Source: Ahaetulla prasina (lineage: Eukaryota > Chordata > Lepidosauria > Squamata > Colubridae). Taken from it: a stretch of DNA of 64,000 bases. The number at the start of each line of letters is the position of its first letter. Positions within the stretch are counted from its first letter, which is position 1. The notes below the pieces were generated by a model that saw nothing but the letters and a program-made list of their open reading frames with translations, did no database searches and was not told the origin of the DNA. The translations under genes and the position numbers were made by a program. The stretch covers positions 231,182,794 to 231,246,793 of the forward strand of contig NC_080540.1 of assembly GCF_028640845.1 (NCBI RefSeq), read 5' to 3'. This document shows, in pieces, positions 28,901 through 37,699 of this stretch.

Positions 28901-30501
28901 TTCATAGCAAGGTGCTTGACTGGATATGAAAGCTTGTCTTCGAGAATTTAAAGCAGTATTAATTTCTTCAAGAATGTCTTCCTTTTCCTAGAGCACTGAG
29001 ATTTCACTGTTTTTCAAAACCTACTTCATTCTTAAGTCCCACGAATGAAGAAACTCCTTTCTTCTGACTGGACATAGAAAAAGATTGCACCGCACTATAA
29101 TAGGAACCCATTCACCTCCATCCAAGTCCATCTATATTTTATGTATTCAATGTTATGAAGTAGCACATTGCAAATCACATTGCAACTGACAATACAGGTA
29201 GGACGAGGGCAAAACCTTATCATAAACCTGCACTACAAATTGGAATACACCATCGTTGTCCCATGTTCATTGGGGAAGAAGTTTCTGAGCATTAAAATAC
29301 TTCTGCTGGAATGAAGCAACTAGGTAATGTGTTCTGCCGCATGCAGCATAAGTCAAATCCTTATGCAATATTATAAATCCATCTCCTAACTAGAGGAATG
29401 CCATTGAATTACTCTCCCCTGGGTTTAAATTCAGACTTCATAGCTCAAGCGGTTTGTAGATCATGTTGCCAACTGTCACAGATAAGCTTCTTCAGCTTGA
29501 TTTGCAGTGGACTTAGCCAAACTTCATGTTTTCAGGCCCAATTAGCTCCACTTGAAGTAACATTCTGAATCTGAGCTTATTTGAGAAGAGTGAATTGTTT
29601 TCCACTTCATGTAGCACTAGAGTACAAATTTGCCTACCTCTAGGTTTTCCAGTTTAACTGGGTGAAGGATAATTGATTACTTATTTGAATGTCATTACTT
29701 TGTAATTCTGTGGGCAGAGGCAGCTTTCCGCTTCTATGCACTTATTGTCCAGATATATCTATATTCTTTACAGTTGATTTTGATGAAAATTACTTTTTCA
29801 AATTTCTAGATTCAAACTGAAAAACCACAGTTTAACTAATTTTCACTGATTGTTAATGTATTCTCTCTCTCCCCCCCCCCATTTGAGAAACTGAATCTTC
29901 TCCCTTCAGTATTAGCATGTTCTCACAACCCTCAGCTTAATGGACAGCTGTGGGATCATGGATATAATTTCTACACTGTTTATTGTCGAACAATCACAAC
30001 ATTACGGAATTTTTACAGGTGTAGTTACAGCTATGCTTATTCCACTCAGCCACTGACAACTCCCACTTAAATTCTAGTGAGAACTTAAAACTCTAGTGAG
30101 ATTTATTAATGTAAACATGCAGAAGTTCAGTCCAGCAGGGCACAGTTCCAAGAACTCACATGTAGGTTTGTACATGTATTTAGCATCAAACCTAAAATAC
30201 CTTTTTTGTTCTTAATATAAATGCTGTTTGAACCTTGTTTCACTTCACTGCGATACCTTCTGGGGCTAAAACGATTCAAGAACTCTATCATCAGGCCAAT
30301 AGATGACAGAGGAGAATACTGGAATAAATCCACAAGTCACTCCAGATCTGAAGCAGAAGCAAGAATAGCAGCAAGAACGAGGACATTCACAGTTTGGGGA
30401 TCATGGTTTGAATAAAGTTAGCCAGAATAAACAGAACTAACCTTAGTATATTGAATCTTCAGATCACTGAGGGGTGCAGGCAAAGTCTTTGCAGCTGACA
30501 T
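684..30501 (-). CDS. ALDH1A1: ALDH1A1-type retinaldehyde dehydrogenase gene, exons 1-6 (5' part of gene)
   Basis: Six exons on the minus strand join in phase to give the first 209 residues of a cytosolic class-1 aldehyde dehydrogenase, an NAD-dependent homotetrameric enzyme that oxidises retinal to retinoic acid and detoxifies other aldehydes. Exon sizes are 60 (coding part), 105, 141, 130, 62 and 129 bp, all with GT/AG borders. Residues from [23 protein letters not shown] and [10 protein letters not shown] point to ALDH1A1 rather than ALDH1A2 (which has a different AFYVDLQG-type stretch) or ALDH1A3. This paralogue choice is from remembered family sequences. The N-terminal NAD-binding region is partly covered: the Asn of WNFPL (oxyanion hole) and the Lys of KPAEQTP (cofactor contact) are intact. 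The catalytic Cys and general-base Glu are encoded beyond base 1. There are no frameshifts or stops, so the gene looks functional. Intron 1 is about 15.8 kb; introns 2-5 are 5.6, 1.6, 4.0 and 2.3 kb. Confidence 0.93.
813..3089. other. Intron 5 of ALDH1A1, no recognised repeat
   Basis: About 2.3 kb of AT-rich sequence between exons 5 and 6. No convincing open frame, LINE motif or MITE ends were seen. Confidence 0.6.
3090..3151 (-). CDS. ALDH1A1: ALDH1A1 exon 5
   Basis: A 62-bp exon that completes the Asp codon and then reads [20 protein letters not shown], the near-invariant ALDH1A segment leading into the WNFP motif. Acceptor TTTACCTAG, donor GTAAGT, entering phase 1 and leaving phase 0. It is too short to stand out as an open frame and was recognised by residue match and splice sites. 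Confidence 0.95.
3485..4850 (-). mobile_element. CR1/L2-like LINE 3' region, interrupted by an LTR
   Basis: A minus-strand frame at 4273-4818 encodes the C-terminal end of a non-LTR reverse transcriptase ORF, with motifs such as [39 protein letters not shown] and [14 protein letters not shown]. This tail is typical of vertebrate CR1/L2-group LINEs. Its 3' UTR continues to about 3485, interrupted by the LTR at 3604-4207. It has no start and no RT core, so it is a 5'-truncated dead copy. Confidence 0.75.
3604..4207 (+). mobile_element. Solo LTR (copy 1), plus orientation
   Basis: 604 bp beginning TGTTGTGG and ending GACAGAACA, i.e. TG...CA ends. TATAAAAG at 3929-3936 would be its promoter. The copy at 19901-20447 on the minus strand is about the same length and shares both ends and the TATA region. 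The host DNA on both sides is the same LINE 3' UTR, so it inserted into that LINE. A clean target duplication is not evident here (GGGTG versus GGATA). No internal retroviral or Gypsy coding region accompanies it. Confidence 0.75.
4990..5108. mobile_element. Palindromic hAT-type MITE, family B (copy 1)
   Basis: Two inverted arms starting CAGGGGTCTCCAACCTTGG and meeting near the middle, with flanks TTCTAGGG and TTCTAGGA as an 8-bp target duplication with one change. Eight-bp duplications and CAGGG ends are typical of hAT transposons. It has no coding capacity. Confidence 0.8.
5816..6228. mobile_element. Non-autonomous DNA element, family F (copy 1)
   Basis: Starts CAGGTAATCCTCACTTACTG and ends with a diverged inverted copy (ACTAAGTGAGGGCAATCTG). 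The interior has the GTCACATGAC and ATCACATGAC patches also found in the copy at 32951-33300. Old and non-coding. Confidence 0.6.
6644..6685. repeat. (TG)n microsatellite in intron 4
   Basis: About 42 bp of TG with two TATG interruptions. Confidence 0.95.
7142..7271 (-). CDS. ALDH1A1: ALDH1A1 exon 4
   Basis: Forty-three codons plus one base, from [11 protein letters not shown] through [10 protein letters not shown] and [25 protein letters not shown] is the best ALDH1A1-versus-ALDH1A2/1A3 discriminator in the window. Acceptor TTTTAG, donor GTAAGT. The intron is phase 1: the final G joins AT of exon 5 to make Asp. Confidence 0.95.
7939..7971. repeat. (AC)n microsatellite in intron 3
   Basis: Uninterrupted AC dinucleotides, about 16 units. 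The rest of intron 3 (7272-8837) shows no recognisable element. Confidence 0.95.
8838..8978 (-). CDS. ALDH1A1: ALDH1A1 exon 3
   Basis: Forty-seven codons from [14 protein letters not shown] to [13 protein letters not shown], the conserved helix-rich segment (family: [13 protein letters not shown]...[20 protein letters not shown]). Acceptor CCCCCCACAG, donor GTAAGT, phase 0 on both sides, 141 bp. Confidence 0.95.
9060..9592 (+). mobile_element. CR1 (Snake1/L3-type) LINE 3' end, copy 1
   Basis: The end of a CR1 ORF2 (decayed) followed by the 3' UTR. The 3' terminal block with CAAGACAAATTCCTTGTG, TCCAATCACACTTGGCCAA and an ATTCT-type tail recurs at 38912-39040 and 55082-55198. CR1/L3 elements whose tails seed AATAG/ATTCT microsatellites are described from snakes, and this block is the main reason for calling the window a snake. 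Confidence 0.75.
9593..9777 (+). repeat. Left arm of local inverted duplication
   Basis: This 185-bp segment recurs as its reverse complement at 9978-10156 with a handful of differences. It begins just after the CR1 tail and runs into the SINE. Confidence 0.85.
9725..9900 (-). mobile_element. Sauria-type tRNA-derived SINE, degraded
   Basis: On the plus strand it reads GTTTCTTGGCAAG..., then GACTGGCCAAAGG-like and ACTAGAATTCACA-like blocks. This matches the tail-to-head order of the squamate tRNA-type SINE also seen at 53960-54172 and, in part, at 16838-17030. Confidence 0.6.
9908..10176. mobile_element. Family B MITE (copy 2) carrying an inverted templated insert
   Basis: Begins CAGGGGTGTCCAAACTTGG and ends CCAAGTCTGGACACCCCTG, with a perfect 8-bp target duplication CTTTAATC on each side (9900-9907 and 10177-10184). 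Most of the second arm is replaced by the inverted copy of 9593-9777. Confidence 0.85.
9978..10156 (-). repeat. Right arm of local inverted duplication, inside a MITE
   Basis: Reverse complement of 9593-9777, lying between the left arm and the last 20 bp of the family B MITE at 9908-10176. The MITE kept its outer ends and its target duplication, so the segment arrived after the MITE. Confidence 0.85.
10608..10785. repeat. Palindromic repeat, family H (copy 1, decayed)
   Basis: Inverted arms built on GGCAACTGGACTTTCTTGG and its complement, with AAGAAGCTTCTTGGAGGAG in the centre. The same family is at 24213-24329 and 54235-54375, with a fragment at 27225-27262. See the hammerhead-like motif finding. 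Confidence 0.65.
11710..12034. mobile_element. hAT-type MITE, family A (copy 1)
   Basis: Terminal inverted repeats CAGTGGTGAAATCCA / TGGATTTCACCCCTG-like and a perfect 8-bp target duplication GTCCTGAT (11702-11709 and 12035-12042). The interior holds three tandem copies of a unit of about 43 bp containing GATACTGCAAAATCTCC. Confidence 0.9.
12820..12948. mobile_element. Family B palindromic MITE (copy 3)
   Basis: Full-length, ends CAGGGGTCTCC / GACCCCTG, 8-bp flanks CTCTGTAC and CTCCGTAC. Confidence 0.85.
13383..13677. mobile_element. hAT-type MITE, family A (copy 2)
   Basis: Ends CAGTGGTGGGTTTC / GAAACCCACCTCTG with a perfect 8-bp target duplication GCTGTCAT. Two of the internal tandem units are present rather than three. 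Confidence 0.9.
14534..14638 (-). CDS. ALDH1A1: ALDH1A1 exon 2
   Basis: Thirty-five codons, beginning [10 protein letters not shown] and ending CEVEEGDK, match the second exon of ALDH1A enzymes (the family reads IFINNEW...SGKKFPV.NPAT). The acceptor is a pyrimidine-rich tract ending CTTACAG. The donor is GTACGC, weaker than the usual GTRAGT but a valid GT. Phase 0 on both sides. Confidence 0.95.
14806..14891. mobile_element. Family B MITE (copy 4), one arm deleted
   Basis: Only one arm is complete. The 8-bp target duplication TTCTGGAA is perfect on both sides, so the loss came after insertion. Confidence 0.8.
14940..15003. repeat. Imperfect tetranucleotide tract (TAGG/TAAG/GAGT)
   Basis: Short runs of AGTA, TAGG and GTGA units follow one another; low-complexity DNA. 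Confidence 0.7.
15170..15571. mobile_element. hAT-type MITE, family C (copy 1)
   Basis: Begins CAGTGATGGCAAACC and ends with the inverted GGTTCACCATCACAG. The 8-bp flanks are GGAGAGGA and GGATAGGA. The CG-rich interior gives several long chance open frames on both strands, which I do not regard as genes. Confidence 0.8.
16446..16649. mobile_element. hAT-type MITE, family A-related (copy 5)
   Basis: Ends CAGTGGTGAAATC / GCATTTCACCGCTG. The interior differs from other family A copies. The flanks AATGGGGG and AATTGGGT agree at 6 of 8 positions. Confidence 0.65.
16721..16762. repeat. (CTGT)n microsatellite
   Basis: CTGT tetranucleotides with CAGT interruptions, grading into CT-rich sequence. 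Confidence 0.9.
16838..17030 (-). mobile_element. Sauria-type SINE fragment
   Basis: Blocks CACAACAACAACCTGG, GGTGGGTTGGG, CCCCAGCTGGC and AGAACTAGAACTCACAC occur in the order expected of the squamate tRNA-type SINE read on the minus strand. Confidence 0.6.
17160..18000. other. AT-rich stretch of intron 1, possible old LINE remnant
   Basis: Long A/T runs and a CAAATAAATCATG block faintly resemble the 40.75-40.96 kb region. The similarity is too weak to name a family. Confidence 0.3.
18042..18097 (+). mobile_element. Broken hAT-type MITE end (family A-like)
   Basis: Starts CAGTGGTGGGATTCAAAT and continues AACCGGTTCTCTG, the left end of a squamate hAT MITE. The element stops where the telomeric repeat starts, and its right end is missing. 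Confidence 0.65.
18098..18136 (+). repeat. Short interstitial telomeric repeat (TTAGGG)n
   Basis: Five adjoining hexamers, four TTAGGG and one CTAGGG, with a partial unit on each side. It lies between the broken MITE and the degraded LINE. Confidence 0.9.
19160..19382. mobile_element. TA-flanked MITE, family E (copy 1)
   Basis: Ends CCGAATTTTTCGGAGTAT and TATACTCCGAAAAATACGG, flanked by TA on both sides. It is inserted in the degraded LINE. Confidence 0.75.
19901..20447 (-). mobile_element. Solo LTR (copy 2) with perfect 5-bp target duplication
   Basis: 547 bp with TG...CA ends on the minus strand (TGTTGTGTCTGCG ... GACAGAACA). The target duplication CACAC lies at 19896-19900 and 20448-20452. 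A TATAAAAG box is at 20124-20131 (minus). It is the same family as 3604-4207 and is inserted in the LINE of 18180-21083. A 5-bp duplication fits Gypsy-type or related LTR elements. Confidence 0.85.
21241..21348. mobile_element. Family B palindromic MITE (copy 5)
   Basis: Arms AAGGGTGTC-AT-ACCTTGG and CCAAGGTTGGACACCCCTG. The flanks TCTTAGAT and ATCTAAGA are complementary rather than identical. Confidence 0.75.
21360..22900. other. Intron 1 segment without recognised element
   Basis: Unique-looking AT-rich sequence; no exon and no clear repeat ends seen. Confidence 0.5.
23240..23720 (-). mobile_element. CR1-like LINE 3' fragment
   Basis: On the minus strand, 23287-23502 reads [27 protein letters not shown] and similar, resembling the C-terminal end of CR1-group ORF2. 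It is old and lacks the RT core. Confidence 0.5.
24213..24329. repeat. Palindromic repeat, family H (copy 2)
   Basis: Arms of about 40 bp, AAAGGCAATTGGACTTTCT... (24213-24252) and its near-perfect complement (24290-24329). The centre AGCTTCTTCTTGAATGAGAAG is followed by GAAATGTC. Confidence 0.85.
24902..25072. mobile_element. SINE fragment with BovB-like block, then TATG/TTTG repeats
   Basis: A GTTGTTGTT run, then GCGAAGTCGTGTCCGACCC and GCGACCCCATGGACAACA, the segment squamate SINEs share with BovB LINE ends. A TATG/TTTG simple repeat follows at 25025-25072. A weaker copy of the block lies at about 25425-25512. Confidence 0.6.
25560..30430. other. Intron 1, promoter-proximal part
   Basis: Mostly unique-looking sequence. 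It contains a family H fragment (27225-27262) and a short TGATGGGAGTT-type old repeat (27510-27590), but no exon. Any retinoid-responsive or enhancer element here could not be recognised by eye. Confidence 0.5.
30442..30501 (-). CDS. ALDH1A1: ALDH1A1 coding exon 1 (start codon)
   Basis: Twenty codons from the ATG (reverse complement of 30499-30501) reading [10 protein letters not shown] and then [10 protein letters not shown]. The last ten residues match the ALDH1A1 N-terminus, where the family has TDLKIQYTK just before the first intron. The exon ends AAG and is followed by the donor GTTAGT; the intron is phase 0. The N-terminus is about two residues shorter than remembered mammalian ALDH1A1. 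This is the only ATG that puts the conserved stretch in frame, and it lies about 85 nt below the estimated start of transcription. Confidence 0.93.
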
Positions 30502-30600
30502 GATTTGAGCGGATCCTGCAACACAGGTGAAAGCAGGCTTTAGAAAAGTTCACTTATATTTGCCCTCTCTGAGTACTTAGGTTTAATTGTGCCTTTTTTT

Positions 30601-30645
30601 TTATCTGAGCAGCTATAGTATATTTGCATGGAAGACTATGATTGG
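30601..30645 (-). promoter_or_regulatory. ALDH1A1: ALDH1A1 proximal promoter: CCAAT box, octamer, TATA-like and GATA motifs
   Basis: On the minus strand, reading towards the gene: CCAAT (30641-30645), the octamer ATGCAAAT (30622-30629), a TATA-like ATATACTATAG (about 30613-30623) and AGATAA (30601-30606). The order and spacing fit a core promoter with transcription starting near 30580-30590 and a 5' UTR of roughly 85 nt. As I recall, the mammalian ALDH1A1 promoter is also described as an ATA box with a nearby CCAAT box and octamer, which supports the assignment. The start site itself is inferred. Confidence 0.65.
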
Positions 30646-31121
30646 ATGATCCACCACACAGCAAAGTGTGTGCGCGCGAGGGGGAAGTACAAAGAAAGTG
30701 TAACACTTAAGAAAGCGGGCTACGAGCTCAGGGGCAAAAGTCTACGTGAGTTATGGTGAATAATCTGAGCCTTCCCCCCCTCCTTCCTCAAAATAGTAGT
30801 TTAGATTCTAATCCAAAGCATTCAGTTGCGGAGGTCTGAAGTTATTTCAAAATGCACGTGTTTTTATTTAATCTTCCGTGTTTTCTCCTAACCGCGGCAT
30901 GACAGAAGAATGTAGTTCTTTCCCCCCCCAGAAACTGCAAAGAACTCTGCCCCATTAAAAATAGGAGTATCCCATACGAGAAAAACAAAAACTCTCCAAG
31001 AGCTAACTCACTCTCTCTCAGCTTGGGGGAATAAAATTAACATTTTTGGGGCAACTAACTAACTAACTAAAAACTAACATTTTGGGGGCACCTTGAAAAT
31101 AATTGGATTTTTTTAGGACCA

Positions 31122-31247
31122 TGTTTCTCAACTTCAACAACTTTTAAGTTGTGTGTACTTCACCTCTCAGAATTCCCCGGACAGCATACTTGACTGGGGG
31201 ATCCTGGGAGTTGAAGCCCACTCCTCTTGAAAGTTGTTGAGGTTAAG
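31122..31247. mobile_element. Diverged family B MITE
   Basis: Arms TTTCTCAACTTCAACAACTT / AAGTTGTTGAGGTTAAGAAA with CTTCAC-CTCTCAGAATTCC and CTGGGAGTTGAAG inside. Related decayed pieces occur at 14043-14125 and 31592-31665. Confidence 0.6.
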
Positions 31248-31669
31248 AAAGACTCTTCTATGGCATAAAACTTTGTGGATCAAAGCCTATATTTCAGGTA
31301 CCCGAAATTTGGTTTGTATTTTTGTGTGTTATTTTTACTGCAGCTCTGTGGGTTATTTTGGAGGCAGGACTGATAAATTCAGAGGATTTAATTTCTGCTG
31401 AGTAAAAACCATTAAGGTTAGCTGAATTGTACTTGTTTGTGGGTGACGCTTTCACACAATTTTCTGGCATGAAAGAGAAGCGGTTTGCCACTTTTCCCTA
31501 GTAAGATAGTTGCTCTGCAGCCCTAGACTTCCAGATGTCCTCATTTAAATCCAAAGTAGGGCCAACTTCTGTTTGGCTTTCTAAATCAGCCATAATCAAT
31601 TTGGGGTTGGCCAGCTGGCTGGAGAATTCTGGGAGTTAACATCTACACATTTTAAAGCTCCGAGAAAAC

Positions 31670-32945
31670 AGCAAATCCTATCTCCTGAGTGTTCATATTT
31701 ATATGTTAAATAAAAAATATAGCAAATTAAGTATTCCCCCTCCCAACAAAGAAGCTTAATGTAGAAAGGGATGTACTGAGAACAGACTTCTTCCTGAGAA
31801 AAAAAGTAACAGCCCCATTAGTAAGTTGTATGGGGAAAATTTCCCTTCCCTCCTCTCCTGCCCTCCCCCACTCTCCCCTCCCCTTATAAAGCTCACTTCA
31901 TGCAGGGTGTGGCAGCTTGAAATATTATCAAGGCTTTATATATTTAGCCTTGTCGTTAGCCCTTCACATTTCAACAGGATGCCTGGCCCAAAGTTGTTTG
32001 CCTTATGACACATCTGGCCTACAGCCTCTTTCTTAAAGATTTGGTCTTTACACTATGCATAGTGTTAAAACAGACAGCTCCAATATTAACTGATTAGGAA
32101 TCATTCCAACTTCTAATAGGGTTGTTGCTTTTGTTGTTACCACTTTTGAGAGGTTAAGCAAAGATCGAAATAATGGGAAACTTCCCTTCCTTCTGCAAAC
32201 ATCCATAGGTGTTTTGGAATCCAATCCACCTAGTGTGGGCAAGAAATCTTAATTTTACCTGAATAGATGAATTATACAGAGCAGATATTAACACAGAAAA
32301 GTTAATTTCAGCTTTAGGTAGCTTTATGGGGAATTAGTATCTATGTGAAGGCTGCTTAATTAGTAATAGGCCTTGCTGTGAACTTTTCCAATTAATGTTT
32401 GCACCAAAGTTAATATATAGAATAGTGGTGTCTGCTTTATGAATTGACTATAAAATATAAAAACCACTAGATTTTATTGTGCCAGCAACTTCATTGTGTA
32501 AGAAATGTCGTAACTGTTTCCCAAACAAATGGAAAGACAATTTTAGAAAGGTGGATATGTCTACATGTGCTTGAAATGAATGGAATGTGGAAAAATTATT
32601 GTGGACTCAAATCCTATTGATTTTAAAGTCACTTAGACGCCTCTTTCCTTGATTTGTGCCCAATGGATACAATCCAAAGCATACAAAATGTTGTTAAAAC
32701 ATGTCATGGGAAAGGCTTTATGCCTAATTGCATACATGGTGTTCACATACATTCTTTTGCTGGCAGAAAAGAACAGGGAAGCCTCTGTAAAACCAGACAG
32801 ATGCAATTCTACTGAAATAATCAAATCACTGTTAATATGGTTATTTCAGATTGTTGGGTGCTAGAACTAGATAGTAATTCCAATGACTGGCAACTGTTTT
32901 TTTAATCCTTAAGGAATATAAGACACTTTTTGTGTCTCTGCAATA
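31670..32945. other. Upstream intergenic DNA without recognised element
   Basis: No exon, LINE motif or MITE end seen on either strand. Confidence 0.5.
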
Positions 32946-32950
32946 TTTTA

Positions 32951-33300
32951 CAGATAATCATCGACTTATGACTATCAAACCAAAATTTCTGTTGCTAAGC
33001 AAGACAGTTCTTAAGTGCGTTTTGCCCCATTTTATGATCTTTCCTGCCATGGTTGTTAAATTAATCACTGTAGTTGTTAACTTAGTACCACGGGTTGTTA
33101 AGTGAATCTGTCTACCCCTTTTCTTTGCTTGTCAGAAGATCGCAAAAGGAGATCACATGACACCGGGACACTGCAACCGTCATAAATACACTTACAGTTT
33201 CCAAGTTGTAAGTGTGAAAAACGATCGTAAGGCACTTTTTTCAGTGCTGTTGTAACTTCGAATGGCCTCTAAATAATGGTTGTTAGTCAAAAACTACCTA
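32951..33300. mobile_element. Non-autonomous DNA element, family F (copy 2)
   Basis: Starts CAGATAATCATCGACTTATG and ends with a decayed inverted copy. Interior blocks TTGCTAAGCAAGACAG, GGAGATCACATGACACCGGG and CACTTTTTTCAGTGC are shared in part with 5816-6228. Confidence 0.7.
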
Positions 33301-33665
33301 TAATCCTATTGGTGGTGTTGGACATAGACAAAGAATTCATCTGAGAATATTATTTTCAGTATGAGTGAAAGTCATATTAGTGCAGTGCCTCAGTTAGAAA
33401 GTCCATACAGAGAGTGGTAAGGATAGCCGAGAAGATTATAGGAAGCTAGCTTAGAAGCACTAAGTGCTTAGAGCGCAAAGCATTGTTAGCGACCCCACAC
33501 ACCCACTTTATGGTCTGTTTCTTTTTGTCCCCCCTGAGAGAAGGTTTGGAAATATTTCTAGCAGGACTACTAGATTCTGTAACAGCTTTGTTCCCTATGC
33601 CATCCATCTGGTAAACTCACAAGATTTGTTTGTCTCATCATATACATGTATACATCCGGACTAGA

Positions 33666-35272
<1,607 letters not shown>

Positions 35273-36159
35273 TATTTTCCCAAATACATCCCCACTGAGA
35301 CCATTATATGCGGAGTTGAAACCAGCCTGACCAAAATCAACCCCGATGACGCTAACAAAATCAGACTCGAAATCACCAACATCCTCTGCAGCAGCAAGCC
35401 ACCCAAAAGCAACTTACCCAAAGAGGAACAGACAGCACTACTTAACCTGAAAAAAGACACCAGCATAATAATCCTACCAGCAGACAAGGGGAACGCCACG
35501 GTGGTTATGAACACATCTGACTACCAAACCAAATTAACCAACCTACTCCAAGACCCTGCATACAAGCCCCTAAAACAGACCCCACCACCTACCTAGAAAA
35601 CCACTAGATCCAAAATAAAAGCCTCCCCATCAGCGAAGAAATCCAACAAAGAATCATTCCCAGAGAAATCATCCAGATGCCCTAAGCTCACGGCCTCCCA
35701 AGATACACAAAGAAGGAACCCCCACTCAGACCCATAGTCAGCTCCATAGGCTCACCTCTACAAAACCTAGCCAAATTTCTCGCCAAACAACTACAGCCCT
35801 ATGCAGAATCCATCGCCTCACACGTAAAAACTCATTCCAGTTCATAGAGATCATAAAGAAACAAAACTTACAGCCCAGCGACCTACTCGTGAGCTTTGAT
35901 GTCATATCCTCTTCATCCAAGTGCCAATCAAAGAAGCCTTGACAGCTATCCAAAACAAATATAACCCCCCCAAGCACATCCTAGATCTGACCAACCACTG
36001 CCTATCCAATACATACTTCATCTATAATGGACAAAAATACAAACAAATAGAAGGAGCACCCATGGGATCACCCTCTCACCTGTCATTGCCAACCTCTACA
36101 TGGAACACTTTGAAACCCAAGCACTAGAAAAATCTGATCACAAACCCAAACTCTGGCCC

Positions 36160-36800
36160 AGATACGTAGACGACACCTTCATAATCTGGCCACACGGGAA
36201 AGAAAAACTTGAAAACTTCCTCACACACCTCAATAGCCTACACCCCAAAATACAGTTCACCATGGAAACAGAAGTTAACAACCAACTTCCTTCCTAGATG
36301 TCTTAGTCTACAAGAAACCCAATGGCTCCCTAGGACACACCATCTACCAGAAGAAAACACACACAAACCGCTATCTGCATGCACTCACACCACCACCCAG
36401 CACAGATCAACTCCGTAGCCAAGACACTCATCTCTAGAACAAAATGCTTAGCTGACGAACAACACCTAAAACCGAACTACACACTCTCACAAACGTACTA
36501 ACATCCAATGGATTCCAGAGAAATAAGATTACCAAACTAATCCAAAAGAACCCCCACTAAAACCCAAGACAGAGAGCAAGAAAATGGCACAGCCCTCCTC
36601 CCATATATAAAAGGCACCACAGACAGAATCAGCAAGATCCTCCACAAACATAACATCAAGACAGCATTCTGCACAAACCAAAAATATCCACCATCCTAAG
36701 AAACCCCAAAGACAAAATTGAGTTAGAAAATCAAGGAGTATATGAAATCCCATGCACCGCCTGCCCCACCACATACATTGGACAAACCAACAGAAGAATA
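36160..36800 (+). pseudogene. Penelope-like RT catalytic core and GIY-YIG endonuclease, broken
   Basis: YVDD at about 36.16 kb carries the two catalytic aspartates of the RT palm. It is followed by a thumb-like region and then a GIY-YIG motif in the form GVY..13 residues..YIG. A stop interrupts the frame at about 36.30 kb, and there are frame changes near 36.07 kb and 36.5-36.7 kb. I describe it as a relic and make no claim of activity. Confidence 0.85.
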
Positions 36801-37514
36801 AGTGCACGATTGAAGAACACAAGAACTCATTCAAAAAGAGGAACCAACTTCTTCCCTGGTCCAACACTTTAAAGTCACAGGACACGATATTGACTTTATA
36901 AAGACCAGAACTATCGCCAAAACTGAACACTTTAACAACAGAATAATCAGAGAAGCCATCGAGATAGAAAAACGCCCACACAGCATGAACAAACGAGATG
37001 ATACCTCCCGCCTACCAGCCATTTGGAAACCTGCCCTTATTGACAAACGTGTCCCTAACACGAGGAATGACACCAGACCCACACTCACGAGGTCCACACA
37101 GGATGTCACCACCACACATCCACCCAGAAAGCACACCCAAACCCACACTGATCAGGAAGCACGACCAAGGACCAGAAGCCAGACCGCAGCTGCAACATTA
37201 GCCATTTCAAACCCCTCCAATCCATACATGCAGCAGACTGACACCCACTACGAAGATGTAGCACGACCACGAACACAAAGCCAAACAGCAGCAGTGCAGC
37301 TCACCAGCTCAGATCCCCCTGCAACTCAGACTAATTTGAGCACAACCAAGCCCCCACCCCCACAGCACACACCCCAGCCAAACAGAGCACAAAAAACCCC
37401 ATCCAATCAGAGCACAGCCAAGCCCCCACCCAATCAGTTCAAACCCCCACTAGCAGTTAAAAAGGAAGAAACAGCTGCAATCACACATTGCTCCCAGAAG
37501 CACGAAGCTGAAGC

Positions 37515-37548
37515 CTGAAGATGACGAATGAGACTTCGTCGAAACGTC
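37515..37548 (+). ncRNA. Hammerhead-ribozyme-like core at 3' end of Penelope-like element
   Basis: CTGAAGA (37515-37521), one extra T, GACGAA (37523-37528), a six-base loop, TTCGTC (37535-37540), GAAACGTC (37541-37548). This reproduces box 1 CUGANGA, a six-pair stem II, box 2 GAAA, a self-complementary ACGU stem III and the C cleavage position. Two stem I pairs are possible (G37549-C37514, C37550-G37513). Hammerhead motifs are known in Penelope-like elements. The extra base between box 1 and stem II and the short stem I make activity uncertain. Confidence 0.5.
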
Positions 37549-37628
37549 GCCAAGACACTTCCAATTTTACGCGGCAGAAAACCCGAATAACCAAAGACCT
37601 ACATACAAACACCATGAAAACCTCAGAA

Positions 37629-37673
<45 letters not shown>

Positions 37674-37690
37674 CATATATATATATGTTA
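37629..37690. repeat. (TA)n microsatellite at right end of Penelope-like element
   Basis: About 25 TA units, then a short AACATATATATATGTT palindrome. Together with 33724-33794 it suggests insertion inside a TA tract. Confidence 0.95.
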
Positions 37691-37699
37691 TATTTATGT

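Noticed and set aside
36985..37518. 177-codon Thr/Pro/Gln-rich frame as a separate gene
   Set aside because: It follows the GIY-YIG remnant of the Penelope-like element and is repeated inverted at the other end; at most the C-terminal tail of that ORF or its 3' UTR.
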